Source: Hippopus hippopus (taxonomy: Eukaryota; Mollusca; Bivalvia; Cardiida; Cardiidae). Taken from it: a stretch of 64,000 nt of DNA. Below the pieces are notes generated by a model. It ran no database searches. It was not told where the DNA came from and saw only the letters and a list, made by a program, of their open reading frames with translations. Shown one piece after another: positions 22,856 to 34,604 of this stretch (position 1 is its first letter; each line of letters starts with the position of its first letter). Position numbers and translations under genes: made by a program. The stretch is taken from positions 21,517,881 through 21,581,880 of the forward strand of contig OX328096.1 in NCBI GenBank assembly GCA_946811185.2, given 5' to 3'.

Positions 22856-23072
22856 CAAACGACAAAATTTTAGACTTGTCCAAATTGAAGACACTTGCAG
22901 ACAACAAAAAAAACGTGACTCAAAAATTGAAACTTGACTTTAGAAGAGTAGAAAACATTGTAGGAACAGGAGAAAATGCTGGTTACCAGCATTTTCTCCT
23001 TTTCTTACAATGTTTTCAGAAGGCTTCTTCCTCTGGGTCGTAAAAACCAGGGATTGTTTGGTAAAGGGTTAA
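22845..23072. mobile_element. MITE family B, clear copy
   Basis: Family B has inverted ends TTAAC(C/T)CTTTACCAAACGA and a central palindrome AAAATGCTGGTTACCAGCA flanked by CTCCTTTTC...CACAATGTTTTC. This copy shows both ends (GTTAACTCTTTACCAAACGA and TTTGGTAAAGGGTTAAA) and the centre. About 230 bases, no coding capacity. Confidence 0.85.
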
Positions 23073-23127
23073 ATCCCATCATAAAAAAAACTGATCTAAT
23101 TGAGCAGTGCCTTTGCGAAAAAAAAAA

Positions 23128-23374
23128 AGGGGGGGGGGTTTGATGCGTTTCAATGATACATTATACTAAGCAAGTCATCAGATGATTAGGGATCCGTAAT
23201 ATCCATTTTGTTTAACAACCGACTTAATCATAAAGTAGACTGGTTCTTGGACATGCAGAAAATTAACGATAACAAAAAGTTTTGACGCATGTAAGCCTGC
23301 GTAGTAGGTGCAGGCTGACATGGGTCGATACTTTTTGAAGGTGCAACTAACCCCATTTTCACAGATCATGGCTC
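23128..23374 (-). mobile_element. MITE family A copy
   Basis: Body phrases and core (AAGCCTGCGTAGTAGGTGCA) with end CACAGATCATGGCTCA; more diverged than most copies. Confidence 0.75.
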
Positions 23375-23549
23375 AATTAAGCTCAACGAAAAAAAAAGGA
23401 AATGAATAATTCTACATTTATACTTATACATGAAAAAAAATAGTTCAACAAATACTCACAAACACGTTCAGACAGCCTCTTTCTGACGAATGACCGAAGC
23501 ACCAACCTCCTCGTTCTGCTTTTACTCGATTTTTTTTTTGTTAATTTAA

Positions 23550-25065
23550 TCCCTTATCGAACGACATAAATTTTCACTGATCCAAATTGAAAGCATTTGC
23601 AGACGACAAATTTGATTTTTCAGAAATTATTTAATTTGTCCACGAGAGAGAAGGAAACGTGGTAGCCATCATTTTCTCCTTTTCCAACAATGTTCTTATC
23701 AGCCTTTATCTTCATAGCCGATAAAACTCGAGATTGTTGTGCCAAACAATCCCAAGTTTTAACGGCTCTGGGGAGGAAGGCTTTTAAAACATTGTTGGAA
23801 AAGGACAAATGCTGGTAACCAGTATTTTCTCCTTTCTAAAATGTTAATTTATTATTGCAATGACAAATTTCATCTATTTAGCAACATTTAACATTTCGTC
23901 TGCAAATGCTTTAGATTTTGATGAGCGAACAATTTTGTGTCTGGTAAAAGTGTTTTTCAATAAAACTCGGAAAGCCTCTGTAGTATTGCATGTGTCAATT
24001 ACGAAAACTGACAGGAAACTCGACCAGGTTATGTTGATGATTCTAATGCGCTTTTGCAAAGATCACAAAGACAGAGCTTTGAAAATGTTGTTATTGTTAT
24101 CTAAATATCGTTTATCTTCCTAAACATCTTTTTTGTCAATATCTGTGAACTCTTTACCAAACATGAAAATTTAGACTTGTCCAGTTTGGGAGCATTTGCA
24201 GGTGACAAAATAGATGTGACTCAAAAATCAAAATTTGTTTATGTAAGAATAGAAAACAATGTGGGAAATGGAGAAAACGCTGGTTACCAGCATTTCCTCC
24301 TTTTCTCACAATGTTTTCAAAAGACTTTTCAATCAGGGTCGTTAAAAGGCGGGATAATGTGGTAGAGGGTTAAATGGTTAAATGCATACCCTTTAACCGT
24401 TTACCAAAGCATCACGTGTTCTTACGACCTGTGAGCTTTTGAAAATAGTGTTGGAAAAGGGGGAAACACTAGTCACCAATATTTTCTTAGAACCTTTCCT
24501 GCAATGTTTTCTACCCTTTCAAAGACACACAACATTTTTTTTAGCCACGCTGTATTTTGTCGTCTACAAATGTTTTCACATACGACGAGTCCAAATTTTT
24601 ATCATCTGGCAAAGAGATGCTGGCAACCAGCTTTCTTTTCTTTTCCCACAATATTTTGAATCCCTTTTGGAACCAATCACATTATTTGAGCAGCATTTTA
24701 TTTTTCGTCTGCAACAGCTTTGAATTTGGATGAGCCAAATGTTTTTTCGTTTGGTAAGGAGTTAAACTGCAAAGTGAATTAAGTAAGCCTTACCAATCGA
24801 TCGTAAAAACCACAGTAAATGTGAGATCATTCCGGTGCATTTAACTTTTAACCAAACGACAAATTTTAGACTGGTTCAAGTTAAAAGCATGAGCAGACAA
24901 CAATTTAAATGCGGCTCTATTGATATTTTTCTATTGGTATTTTTCTTTGAAAGAGTAAAAAAAAAAAACATTGTGAGAAAAGGAGAAAATGCTGGTTACC
25001 ATGTTTTCAAAACCCTTCTTCCTCAAGGTTGTTAAAACCGGGACTGTTTGATAAATGGTTTAGAC
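23550..25065. mobile_element. cluster of at least five MITE family B copies
   Basis: Consecutive copies at about 23550-23860 (two centres), 24148-24377, 24395-24770 and 24838-25065 share TTTACCAAAC ends and the TGCTGGTTACCA centre. Copies appear inserted beside or into each other. Apparent open frames here (for example AAACATTGTTGGAAAAGG-type runs) are only element sequence. Confidence 0.8.
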
Positions 25066-26445
25066 GTCTTCCGATTTATAATGTTGGGATCGAAATTTGA
25101 CAACTAATAGAAACAACTTTTTCTCCCTTCCGTTCCCCTCCTGTCTTCCTTCCTATTTTTCTTCCTTTTCCCCTCATCCTCTTGCTTCCTCTCATTTACC
25201 CCCTCTTTCTCTTCTCTCATTTTTTACCTTCTCCTCTCCTTTCCTTTCTTTTAACTCCAAGGACTGTGGACTTCTTTTTTTTTTAATGACGTATATCACA
25301 AATGTTCTCGCGCATCCTACTGCGCATGAGTTTTTGTCATGGATAGTGAATCAAAAGTGTACCTACATCTATGTATTTTTAGCACATATGGTAATACTAT
25401 TGTGACACTGACACAAGTAGCACTTTCTTTGGGTAGTATGAGTAAAGAGAAAAATAAATGGATCGTGAACTGTCACCGTAAAATAATTAAAATACTGTTG
25501 ACACGGCGTAACACACCAAACAAGCAAACAAAAGCAGAAAATTTAAAATTGTGGAAGTATAGCTGTTTCCACTTTAAAAGTATTCTGGGAAAAGGAGAAA
25601 TCGCTCCTAATGAGCAATTAATCCTCTTCCAAATATGTATGATGAGCTTTTATCCTATTTTTTTTTTTTTTTTTCTTGGAAAAATTAACCCCCAAAGTGA
25701 CCTTCATTCCTGTTTTCTGACAAAATAAGCACGGGTATGTGCCATTTTTTTTTTTTTTTATTGTTTAGAATTACAAATACAATAAATGTGGAAATTTTAA
25801 GAAAAATCTGTCCGTTAAAAAGTATGTTTTTATTAAAGATTAACCCCTAATTTGGTCAAATTATCTCCCTTTTTAGCTCAATGGTCTATATATAACATGC
25901 ATGTTTGTACATTTACCATGCTGAAAACTAGGCTTTTATATACTTTTTGTCTAAAATTAAATGAATTTTCATTAAAACGATGTATATTTGTATATTCTTC
26001 CAGTCATTCTTCTGTTTAACTGCCTATTAAAGAAAAGGGTGTTAAATCCAATAAAAGGTGAATTTGGGAACTCTATGTACCTTTTTCAAAGGCAAATTTC
26101 TCAGAAACGAGCATGATGACCCATAACTTTTTTTACTGTAATCTCCTAGAGACATGTTGAGCTTTGTATGTGTAAAGTTTTAAAAAAATCTGTTTGATAG
26201 AAAAAATTGTGAAATACGTCGTTAAAGGATCAGCAATAAAGAAAACAGCATTAACTGCAGTGGTACGCTATTTGATTTGTAGGCTTTGCGTACGAAAAAC
26301 ACACGGGTTATATAATTATATAAGCCTCCTATAAAAACTTCCAGCGGTTTCGAAATGAAAAGACAGAGACTAAAACAAATGCAAAAAAAATGAAAAACAA
26401 TTGTCTAAAACAAGTGGTCACCAATCCACTTACTTACTTATTCAT
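25066..26445. other. gene-free stretch with pyrimidine-rich tract
   Basis: A C/T-rich tract (25110-25260) and several poly-T runs are seen, then AT-rich unique-looking DNA. Nothing coding was recognised. Confidence 0.5.
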
Positions 26446-28835
26446 GTAATACAGTCACATCGCTATCACGGCTTACAAATTCATGATTTGCTATCAGATC
26501 GAGGTGACTTCTAACATAATGATATATTGAAGTCACATCGCGGTGACAGCCTAAATATTCATGTACTACAAATGACAGCCTACGAATTAATGTATTGCAG
26601 TGACATCGAGGTGACAGCCTACGAATGAATGTATTGCAATCACATCGAGGTGACAGCCTCCGAATTCATGTTTTGCAACCAAATCGAGATAACAGCCTCC
26701 GAATTCAGGTATTGCAGTCACATCGAGGTAAAAGCCTACAAATTCCTTTATTGCAGTCACATCGAAGTGACAGCCTACGAATTCATGTACTGCAGTCGCA
26801 TCGTGGTAACAGCTTACGAATTCATTCACACCGAGGTGACAGCGTACAAATTCCTTTATTGCAGTCACATCGAGGTGACAACCTATGAATTCATGTATTG
26901 CAGTCACATCGAGGTGACAGCCTACGAATTCATGTATTGCAGTCAAATCGAGGTGACAGCCTACGAATTCATGTATAACAGTCACATCGAGGTGACAGCC
27001 TAAAAATTATGTATTGCAGTCACACCGAAGTGACAGTCTACATATTCATGTAATACTGTCACATCGAGGTGTCAGCTTGGGAATTCGTGTATTGCAGTCG
27101 CATATAGGTGACAGCCTGCAAATTATGTATTGCAGTTGCATCGAGGTGACAGCTTACTTATTCGTGTATTGCAGTCGCATCGTGGTGAGAGCCTACAAAT
27201 TCATATATGGCAGTCACATATAGGTGACAGCCTACGAATTCATGTATTGCATTCACATCGTTATGACAGCCTACGAATTCATGTACCGGTATTTCAGTCG
27301 CATTGTTGTGACAGCCTATGAATTCGTGTATGGCAGTCACATATAGGTGATAGCCTATGTATTCATGTTTTTCAGTCGCATCGAGGTGACAGCCTTCGAA
27401 TTCATGTATTGCAGTCGCATCGTGGTGACAGCCTACGAATTCATGTATAGCAGGCACATTGACATGACAGCCTACGAATTCATGTATGGCAGTCACATCT
27501 TGGTGACAACCTACGAATTCATGTATAGCAGGCACATCGAGGTGACAGCCTATGAATTCATGATTTCAGTCGCATCGAGGTGACAGCCTACTTAGTCGTT
27601 TATTGCAGTCGCATCGTGGTGAGAGCCTACAAATTCATGTATGGCAGTCACATATAGGTGACAGCCTTCGAATTAATGTATTGCAATCGCATCTTTCTGA
27701 TAGCCTACGAATTCATGTATGGCAGTCACAAATAGGTGATAGCCTAAGTATTCATGTTTTGAAATCGCATCGTGGAGACAGCCTGAGAATTCATGTATTG
27801 CTGTCACATCGAGGTAACAGCCTACGAATTCATGTATTTCAGTCGCATGGTGGTGACAGCCTACAAATGAATGTATTGCAGTCACATCGTGGTGACGGCC
27901 TACGAATTCATGTATTGCAGTCACACCGAGGTGACAGCCTACAAATTCCTTTATTGCTGTCACATCGAGACAACAACCTACGAATTCATGTATTGTAGTC
28001 ACATCGAGGTGACAGCCTACGAATTCATGTATTGCAGTTAAATCGAGGTGACAGCCTACGAATTCATGTATTACATTCACATGGAGGTGACAGCCTGCAA
28101 ATTCATGTATTCCAGTCACACCTACCCACCGCTATTTTTTCGACGATGATTATGTGGGAAAGCAGCCAGTGGCTTGGAAAGAAAATTGTGCGAAGTACTG
28201 GTAAAAGAGACTCCAGGAACGCATGAATAGGTGCACTGGCCGCCGCGATATAACTGAAATAATGTTGAAAACGGCGTTAAACACCATACAATCAATCAAT
28301 CAACCAGTCACACCTAAGTGACAGTCTGTATATTCAGGTATTGCTTTAACATCTAGATAACAGCGTGCAAATTCATGTATTGCAGTCGCATATAGGTGAC
28401 AGCCTTCGAATTCATGTATTGCAGTCGCATCGTGGTGACAGCCTATGAATTCATGTATGGCAGTTACATATACGTGACAGCCTACGAATTCATGTATGGC
28501 AGTCACATATAGGTGATAGCCTACGAATTCATGTATTGCAGTCACATATAGGTGACAGCCTTCGGTTCATGTATTGCAGTCGCATAAAGGTGACAGCCTA
28601 CGAATTCATGTATTGCAGTCGCATCGAGGTGACAGCCAACGAAATCATGTATAGCAGTCACATAAAGTAACAGCTTAACGATTCATGTATTGCTGTCACA
28701 ACGAGGTGACAGCCTATGAATTCATGTATTGCAGTTGCATCGTTGTGACAGCCTTCGAATTCATGTATGGCAGTCACATATAAGTGACAGCCTATGTATT
28801 CATGTTTTGAAGTCGCATCGTGGAGACAGCTTTAG
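26446..28835. repeat. 39-bp minisatellite, about 55-60 units
   Basis: A unit of 39 bases (core GTGACAGCCTACGAATTCAT then GTATTGCAGTCACATCGAG) repeats with 5-20% drift. Because 39 is a multiple of three, several frames stay open on both strands. They read as 13-residue repeats such as MYCSHIEVTAYEF or TAIHEFVGCHLDV. These runs have no start context, splice sites or codon signal and are considered non-coding. Some units carry CATATAGG in place of CATCGAGG, suggesting sub-families. A SINE interrupts the array at 28125-28303. Confidence 0.92.
28125..28303 (+). mobile_element. SINE inserted in the minisatellite, with target-site duplication
   Basis: The insert lacks the tRNA-like head but keeps the family body (AAAGCAGCCAGTGGCTTGG, GTGCACTGGCCGCC, TTGAAAACGGCGTTAAACAC) and ends in an (ATCA)n tail. 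It is flanked by a 13-base duplication CCAGTCACACCTA at 28112-28124 and 28304-28316. That marks a clean target-primed insertion of a 5'-truncated copy. Confidence 0.88.
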
Positions 28836-29904
28836 AACTTTGATTTTTCTTGGTGACTTTATTATCAGGGAATGCTTTCTTTGCTTTTAATTCATAAACA
28901 AATTATTATGTCCCAGGTTTTCACAACCCTGAAAAAGAAAGCATTTGAAAGTACAATGGACGGTTGACAACAGTTTTTTCTAAGACTGATAGCATTATTT
29001 CATGACCATTTTCAATAAAATTATGTATCTTATTGTTTTGCATGCAGTTATGGGTGTTTGGAAAGTGGTTCTTGGTGAAATGACAGCGGTTTTGATGTTT
29101 TTCAAGTGGTTTTTGGTGTTTTGCGGTGTTTTTTATACTATCAATCCGCGATGTAGACTGAAAGAACAGATCATGTCAAAGCTGCAAAACGAGGCATATT
29201 TCAATCTAGATCTACATGTATTTCTATTACATTTAACTCTGAAGTTCATTGTTTGTATAATTTACTTGCACAGAATTTCAATCCGCATGCTATTTGCTCA
29301 TATCAAATGACACGGAAACGTCTGATCATTGATCTATGAGGAACTATTTTTCTTGAAACAGAGGAGTGATTCGTCTTCGCGGGGCTTCGGTCTGACGGTT
29401 GCCAAAAGAATGTAAGACCTGAAAGGTTATCACCTTCTAAAAAAAAGATACAGAGCTCTCAAAAACGGTTGTTAGTGTGGTGTCCGTGGTTGTGAGGTAC
29501 AGCGTCGGTCTCGAAACAATGAGTTCCCGAGTTCGATTCCCGGGAGCGGGTGTCAACCTTGGGACCTCCACAAAATCGGTGTAGTTTCCAGGAAGCAGAA
29601 TCGAGAGATATTAGTACAAGTTGTAAGAACCTGTTTCTCAGTGGATATTAAACAAATATGTTTAAACTAAAAACGGTTGTAAATGCTTTGACTAGTTGAT
29701 ATTCAGGGCCCGGTTTCTTTTTATTTTGCTTAAATCCACTAACGGACTCAGCTTCAGACTTAAGTTCAGTTTGTTGTTGGAGACGCGTTTCACTAGTTTT
29801 AGCAGACTAAAGTTGCTTTTTCCAAATTCTAAGCTGAAACAACGTTTCAGACTAAACTCAGACATAAGTCCAAAAATATAAAAGAACTGTAATCTGGAAA
29901 ATAG
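28836..29904. other. gene-free stretch
   Basis: Apart from the SINE at 29478, only short open frames without splice context are seen. A frame at 29002-29310 encodes a hydrophobic 102-residue run but has no recognisable family or start context. Confidence 0.45.
29478..29672 (+). mobile_element. third SINE type with tRNA-like head and ATGTTTAAACTA end
   Basis: Box-A-like GTGGTTGTGAGGTACAGCG and box-B-like GAGTTCGATTCCCGGGAGCG precede a body containing GTTGTAAGAACCTGTTTCTC. It ends in AAATATGTTTAAACTA. The same end, AAAATATGTTTAAACTA, closes the block at 14110-14277. Confidence 0.6.
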
Positions 29905-30145
29905 GGGTTAAATGTATCTCCGTGGTGCATTATACCAAGCAATTCATCATATAGTTATGAATCCATAAAATCCGTTTTGTCTAACAACCGACAGAATGAT
30001 GAGGTATACTGGTCCCCTGACATGCAGAAAATTGACCGATGGCAAAAAGTTTCGACCAAGGTCAGCCTGTGCGGACTGCACTGGCTGAAGTAGGTTGATA
30101 GTTTCTGCAGGTGCATTAAGCCCCTTTTCAGAGAGCACCGCTCAA
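29905..30145 (-). mobile_element. MITE family A copy
   Basis: Left part GGGGTTAAATGTATCTCC, core GTCAGCCTGTGCGGACTGCA and right end AGAGAGCACCGCTCAA. Confidence 0.8.
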
Positions 30146-30320
30146 ATATCTAATTGCAATCGCGCTCATGGACGTAAAGTTATCGAGCATATTCACGACA
30201 GCTAAAACATCACTGGCCACTGGCTATAAAAACAACCAGGAAAAATTTAAAAGTAGAGCAGTAGAACGTAATTGATATTGATCAGACTTGGTGACATTTT
30301 ATCTCGTATAGCAATTAAAA

Positions 30321-30584
30321 TGAGCCATGCTCTGTGAAAACGTGGCTTAATGCATCTGCGAAAAGTATCGACCCAGGTCAGCCTGCGCAGTCCGCGCAGG
30401 CTGACCTGTGCCGAAACTTTTCGCTATTGGTAAATTTTCTACATGTACAGGGACCAGTATACCTCGGGATTAAGTCGGTTATTAAAAGAAGTGGCTATTA
30501 GGGGTCCATAAGTATGTGGTGGCTTGCTCGGTACCATGGATAACGGGGATGCAATAAGCCCCCTTTCGCCAGAGCATGGCTCAG
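30321..30584 (+). mobile_element. MITE family A, complete copy (first of a pair)
   Basis: Termini TGAGCCATGCTCTGTGAAAA and GCCAGAGCATGGCTCA, core CAGCCTGCGCAGTCCGCGCA. It is followed after a few bases by another copy in the opposite orientation. Confidence 0.88.
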
Positions 30585-30589
30585 AATAT

Positions 30590-30852
30590 AATGAGCCATG
30601 ATCTGGCAAAAGGGGGCTTGATGCATCCGTGATACATTATACCAAGGAAGTTATTACATAATTATGGATCCATAAAATCCATTTTGTAGAACTACTAGTT
30701 GAATCATGAGGCACACTGGTCCTTTTAAATGTAGAAAATGTAGTAATAACAAAAACTTTCGACCCATGTCAGCCTGCGCAGACCCCGCAGGCTGACATGG
30801 GCCGATACTTTTTGTAGATGCATTAGGCCCCCTTTACCAAGAGTATGACTCA
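30590..30852 (-). mobile_element. MITE family A, complete copy (second of a pair)
   Basis: Termini ATGAGCCATGATCTGGCAAA and CCAAGAGTATGACTCA, core CAGCCTGCGCAGACCCCGCA. Head-to-head with the copy at 30321. Confidence 0.88.
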
Positions 30853-31040
30853 AATCGGAATACAAGTACAGTAAAACTTCTACTATGGCCACGTCTAGTA
30901 CGTAAGTAATCTGTAATAAGCAAGAATTTATTAATTTTCCAGAAAGCGAAATGCGTTGAAATTTACAGGTCTGTTTTAAGCAAGCATCTGTTTTAAGGCC
31001 CCTCTACACTACGAGCGTATAGCGCATACTGACCAAGGTA

Positions 31041-33273
31041 CGAGGGGTGATCAGAAAGAACGTGGACCTGGGCCTGTATCGGGATATTGTTGTTAAATTC
31101 AAGTTGTAGTGTTTACTGTTTTTGAAAGTAGCCACCTTTGAATTCTATACTCCTATTTATTCTTGATTCCCATGCGCGAAACACGTGCGCGAGCGCGTCA
31201 CGTGACATTACTCTCAAGGGCCCGGTCATAGTGAGGGCTAGTTCCTCTCTGCTGTCGTTGCGCGTGTCACATAGAGAATATTTCAAAACAGCAACTAGCC
31301 AGAGATCGCAAGGGGTCAGGACTGAATTAAAGAGAGTTGTCTAGTGTTTCTATGTTTAGTTTTGCAAAGTTTCCTGTACACGTGTGACGTTGTGAGCAAG
31401 GGCGTTATAATGGTGTAAAGTGACGTCACTACGCAGGATTTCTGGCTGTTTTTTCGTATGGTATTTGTGAAATTATTTGAATAATGAGGACATAAAGCTC
31501 AGCAATGACTGTAGTATGTATACATATAAATGATAAAGAAGAAAAAAGGAGAATAGAAAAACATGATGCACACACCTTCACCAAATGAATTAGAAAGTTT
31601 GGCTTTAACATGGAAGGCGATGTTGACACACTGCTTAGTTGTCTAGATTCAGTCTGGTTAAAGTGTACAGTATGTTTCATCTCATGTTACAATATGATTA
31701 GTAAAGTTTGACCCCTGTACCCTAAGGCGCTCTGAAATTTCTTAACAGATTTCGACACTAACCCCTTTTGGCTCGGGCGTCAACAGTGATGCATCCAGCG
31801 TGCGGCATTGCCCCCTTTATTCCCGAGAATGCCCCCAAAATCTAAATACTATACGCACAGCATTATTAAAAGCACAGAGCGCAGAGCCGGTAATTCCAAC
31901 ACAGTCTAAAGACTACGAGTTTGCTAGTGTAAGGGAAACAACTCTAGCTCATAAACAGGTCACTGGATTTCCCAATTCCTAATGACGTTATTCGATGACA
32001 CCATAAATTAGAAAGGTGCTAAAAATCCCAGGCATTCGGTTGGATAAAAACTGTAGTCATCAATTTTCGCGAGTCATCGACGGAAATGGCGGCAGACAGA
32101 ACATTATTCGTGGAATACTTACAGAAAATACGATCGAAAATGACCAGGCTGTGTCTGAGAAGAAAATGACTTATCACCTGTTTGTAAGAAAAAGAATTAC
32201 GCGTTCATTCCAAGCTGGAAAAACAGTCGGCCTTGGTTGGACACGAATTCGATAAAAAAAAATGATTTTCAAATAGTGTATTGAGAAGGGAAAATCAAAC
32301 GCATATACAACTGGCAACTCTAACTTAAGAATAGAGATTCTTTATCACCACACAGAATTACAATGGCACAAAGTAGCGATCTTGGATATGAGAAATGGCA
32401 AAAATATGGCATCGTTGTGTCAAAATTTGGTTGATAAAAAATCAGAATCTTTGACAGTAGCTTACAAATCTTTGATAAGTGAGGTGAACACTGTGTGCAT
32501 AATATCACTTTATTCGGATTCCTAGAAAATTGGTTATAGATGGGAAGTATGTAGTGAGTACCAAACATTTCAGTTATTTATCTGTTTGTACAGGTTGAAT
32601 CATTGTATGATGCATTAGAAAAGATAAACGTCTTAAAATTATTGTAGCACTCCTTTATCTAATCACTTATTCCTTTCATTTTCTCTAGAAAATCAATTGC
32701 CCCATTTTCGGATTAGAGTGCCCCTTTTTTGTTAGAATTAGGGAGCATGTGCCCACAATTTGAAGTTTCTGGATGCATCACTGCGTCAATAGTCGAGGTA
32801 CCCACCTTATGCAAACACGCGACATTCCGATGATTTACATGCTGCCCTTCATCCATGGTGACTGAGTGTGACTGGTGTTGATGTACAGCCAGATTTAGGG
32901 TCATCTTTAACACTATCGCACCCTTCTCTAAATCAGTCCGATCCATTTACGAATAGCAGATTTCTTGAGTACAGAAACCCCTTAACCTTTTTCTAAATCG
33001 GTTTTGATTTCTGATAGATACTTTCCGAGTTTAAAGTAAAACTTTATTCTTACTCTCGGCTCAAATAAAACCTCATCCGACATTTTGGACCACTAATGCA
33101 GTATATGACTTCATTAAAATGACGTCACACTTTACCTACTTGAATAAGGCAACATTTGAAAGCTTAAGTCGTTACAAGATAATTAATGCTCATCTGTGAA
33201 ATATTTTCGTAATCCTAAGTGAAGTAGTTTTCAAAATAACGAGGTGGTCCACTTTCTTTATGATCACCCCTCG
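31041..33273. mobile_element. mariner-like element inside the TTAA element
   Basis: The ends are near-perfect inverted repeats of about 28 bases: CGAGGGGTGATCAGAAAG on the left, and the same with one change, read on the other strand, on the right. Both sit next to TA. This is the form of mariner/Tc1 termini. The interior is about 2.2 kb, longer than a standard mariner, with only a C-terminal transposase remnant at the left end. Confidence 0.7.
31113..31344 (-). pseudogene. mariner transposase C-terminal remnant
   Basis: Minus-strand translation reads VLTPCDLWLVAVLKYSLC, later RAWESRINRSIEFKGGYFQ and then a stop at 31113-31115. The L-T-P-C-D-x-W-L pattern is the third catalytic Asp region of mariner transposases, and W-x-x-R-I-x-x-C/S-I-x-x-x-G-x-Y-F is their usual C-terminus. 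The N-terminal two thirds were not recognised. Confidence 0.65.
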
Positions 33274-33937
33274 TATGCCAGGGTATGGAGATATTTTAGC
33301 ATTCGCTGGCATACCCTTAAGTTCGTAAAGTCATCGTCCTAAGTTCGTTTTAAGTTAGTTGAAGTATACCTACGTTCCTACACGTCGTTGTTCGCTACGT
33401 GCAACGAGACTTTTTGGCATGCACAACTTTTTCGACGTATGCCAACGAACAACCGACAGTAGCGGGTTTGATCGGTGGACGCAATTTGAAGGTTTGTTTG
33501 TCCGCAGGACGAGAACAGTCCCATACCGCAATGGCGGCATTCGTCCAACCAAATTCTGTAAGGATTTCTAAAGTATAACTAACGATTTAACAGCATTCTT
33601 TTTACGTTTTTCGAACGAATTGATTCAAAGCACACGCAGAGAGCACACACAACACGTTAAACGTTAGTTGAGAGGTAGTTCACAATCGTCGAACATTACT
33701 CGTTATTCATCCACTCCGGTTCGTTAATAGGCCTATGTCTATGTTCTTTAGTCTTTTCCAATTCGTTCTAGTTCCTTATGAGTAACCCCTCCCCTCCGAT
33801 GAAAGAATTCTTCCAGTTTTTGAGCGTGTTCGTGTGAATTCGGGTTTTGCAGTTTGTTCACTGTATTTCCTCTCAACTCGTCGTAGCGTAAAGGCGCCTT
33901 TAAGCAAGCACAGTTTAAGCGTTCCTTAGGTGCTTAC

Positions 33938-34180
33938 TTAACCATTTACCACACAATCACGAGTTTTAAATACCCTGAAGACGCCTATTGAAAACACTGT
34001 GAGAAAAAGAGACAATATTAGTAACCAGCATTTTCTCCTTCTCCCACAATATTTTCAACCCTTACAGAGACAATTTTGACCCTTCGCGCCTGATGTGATT
34101 TGTCGTCTGCAAATGCTTTATACAGGTAAAAAATATTGCCGTGTGGTGAAGAAAACGCGAACGTTTGGCAAATGGTTAAG
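33938..34180. mobile_element. MITE family B at the 3' side of msrA
   Basis: Ends TTAACCATTTACCACACAAT and TTTGGCAAATGGTTAAG around ATTAGTAACCAGCATTTTCT. It begins about 40 bases beyond the TTAA element's right end. Confidence 0.8.
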
Positions 34181-34286
34181 TTGCATTTATACTGGGTCAG
34201 CTCACTATAGAGTAAATACACCTTTTGTACAAACTGGACAGTATCTTATTGAAATCACAGCACATCTTTTTTTCAATTAGGCTAAC

Positions 34287-34604
34287 CTAAGCAGCACCTT
34301 TATTAATGCCAAGACCTATCGGACAACTGACCCCTGTACCCTCAAGGTCACACTGAACATTTGTGTTCTTATGGAAATACTGTTGGTGGTAATCTTCTGC
34401 ATAGTAGAACTCCTTCACTTTCATAATTTCTGTTTTGACTCCAGTAAAGCCTTTTTGGAGAAGAAGGTTGTTATATGCGTCTTTGATTTCTTCGGCTTCT
34501 TTTTTCTGCTTGTCAGAATAGTAATATATCCCCGATCTGTACTGCGTGCCTTGGTCAATCCCCTGTCTGTTCAGTTGTGTTGGGTCGTGATTTTCCCAAA
34601 ATAT
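34287..34604 (-). CDS. msrA: msrA last exon and stop codon
   Basis: Acceptor TTGTAG|ATA opens 105 codons ending at a TAG (34287-34289). It carries [41 protein letters not shown] and GVSCPIG. The HDPTQ, QYRS and [10 protein letters not shown] motifs are diagnostic. A Cys near the C-terminus (NVQCD and VSCPIG) may serve as the resolving thiol, as in other MsrA enzymes. Confidence 0.93.
   Translation of the reverse strand: MFWENHDPTQLNRQGIDQGTQYRSGIYYYSDKQKKEAEEIKDAYNNLLLQKGFTGVKTEIMKVKEFYYAEDYHQQYFHKNTNVQCDLEGTGVSCPIGLGINKGAA

Larger units (their letters stand above)
30997..33898. mobile_element. composite DNA transposon with TTAA-flanked inverted ends
   Basis: The left end GGCCCCTCTACACTACGA (30997) and the reverse complement of the right end, GGCGCCTTTACGCTACGA (33898), match at 15 of 18 positions. 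TTAA flanks both sides (30993-30996 and 33899-33902), and the same TTTAAGCAAGCA context occurs on both sides. TTAA targets are typical of piggyBac and Kolobok families. No matching transposase is visible, so the element looks non-autonomous. It contains the mariner-like element at 31041-33273. Confidence 0.6.

Noticed and set aside
25097..25405. 102-residue plus-strand open frame rich in Ser, Pro and Phe
   Set aside because: It comes from a pyrimidine-rich low-complexity tract.
26587..28119. Several 80-148-residue proteins of 13-residue repeats on both strands
   Set aside because: The repeat unit is 39 bases, so open frames are expected on both strands. No start context, splice sites or flanking coding sequence were seen.
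26446..28835. CRISPR-like array
   Set aside because: Units are contiguous, with no unique spacers, and the context is eukaryotic.
29002..29310. Possible small membrane protein
   Set aside because: It is hydrophobic because the DNA is T-rich. No family, splice or start signal supports it.
32713..32946. 77-residue minus-strand open frame inside the nested transposon
   Set aside because: It does not match transposase motifs and has no recognisable domain.
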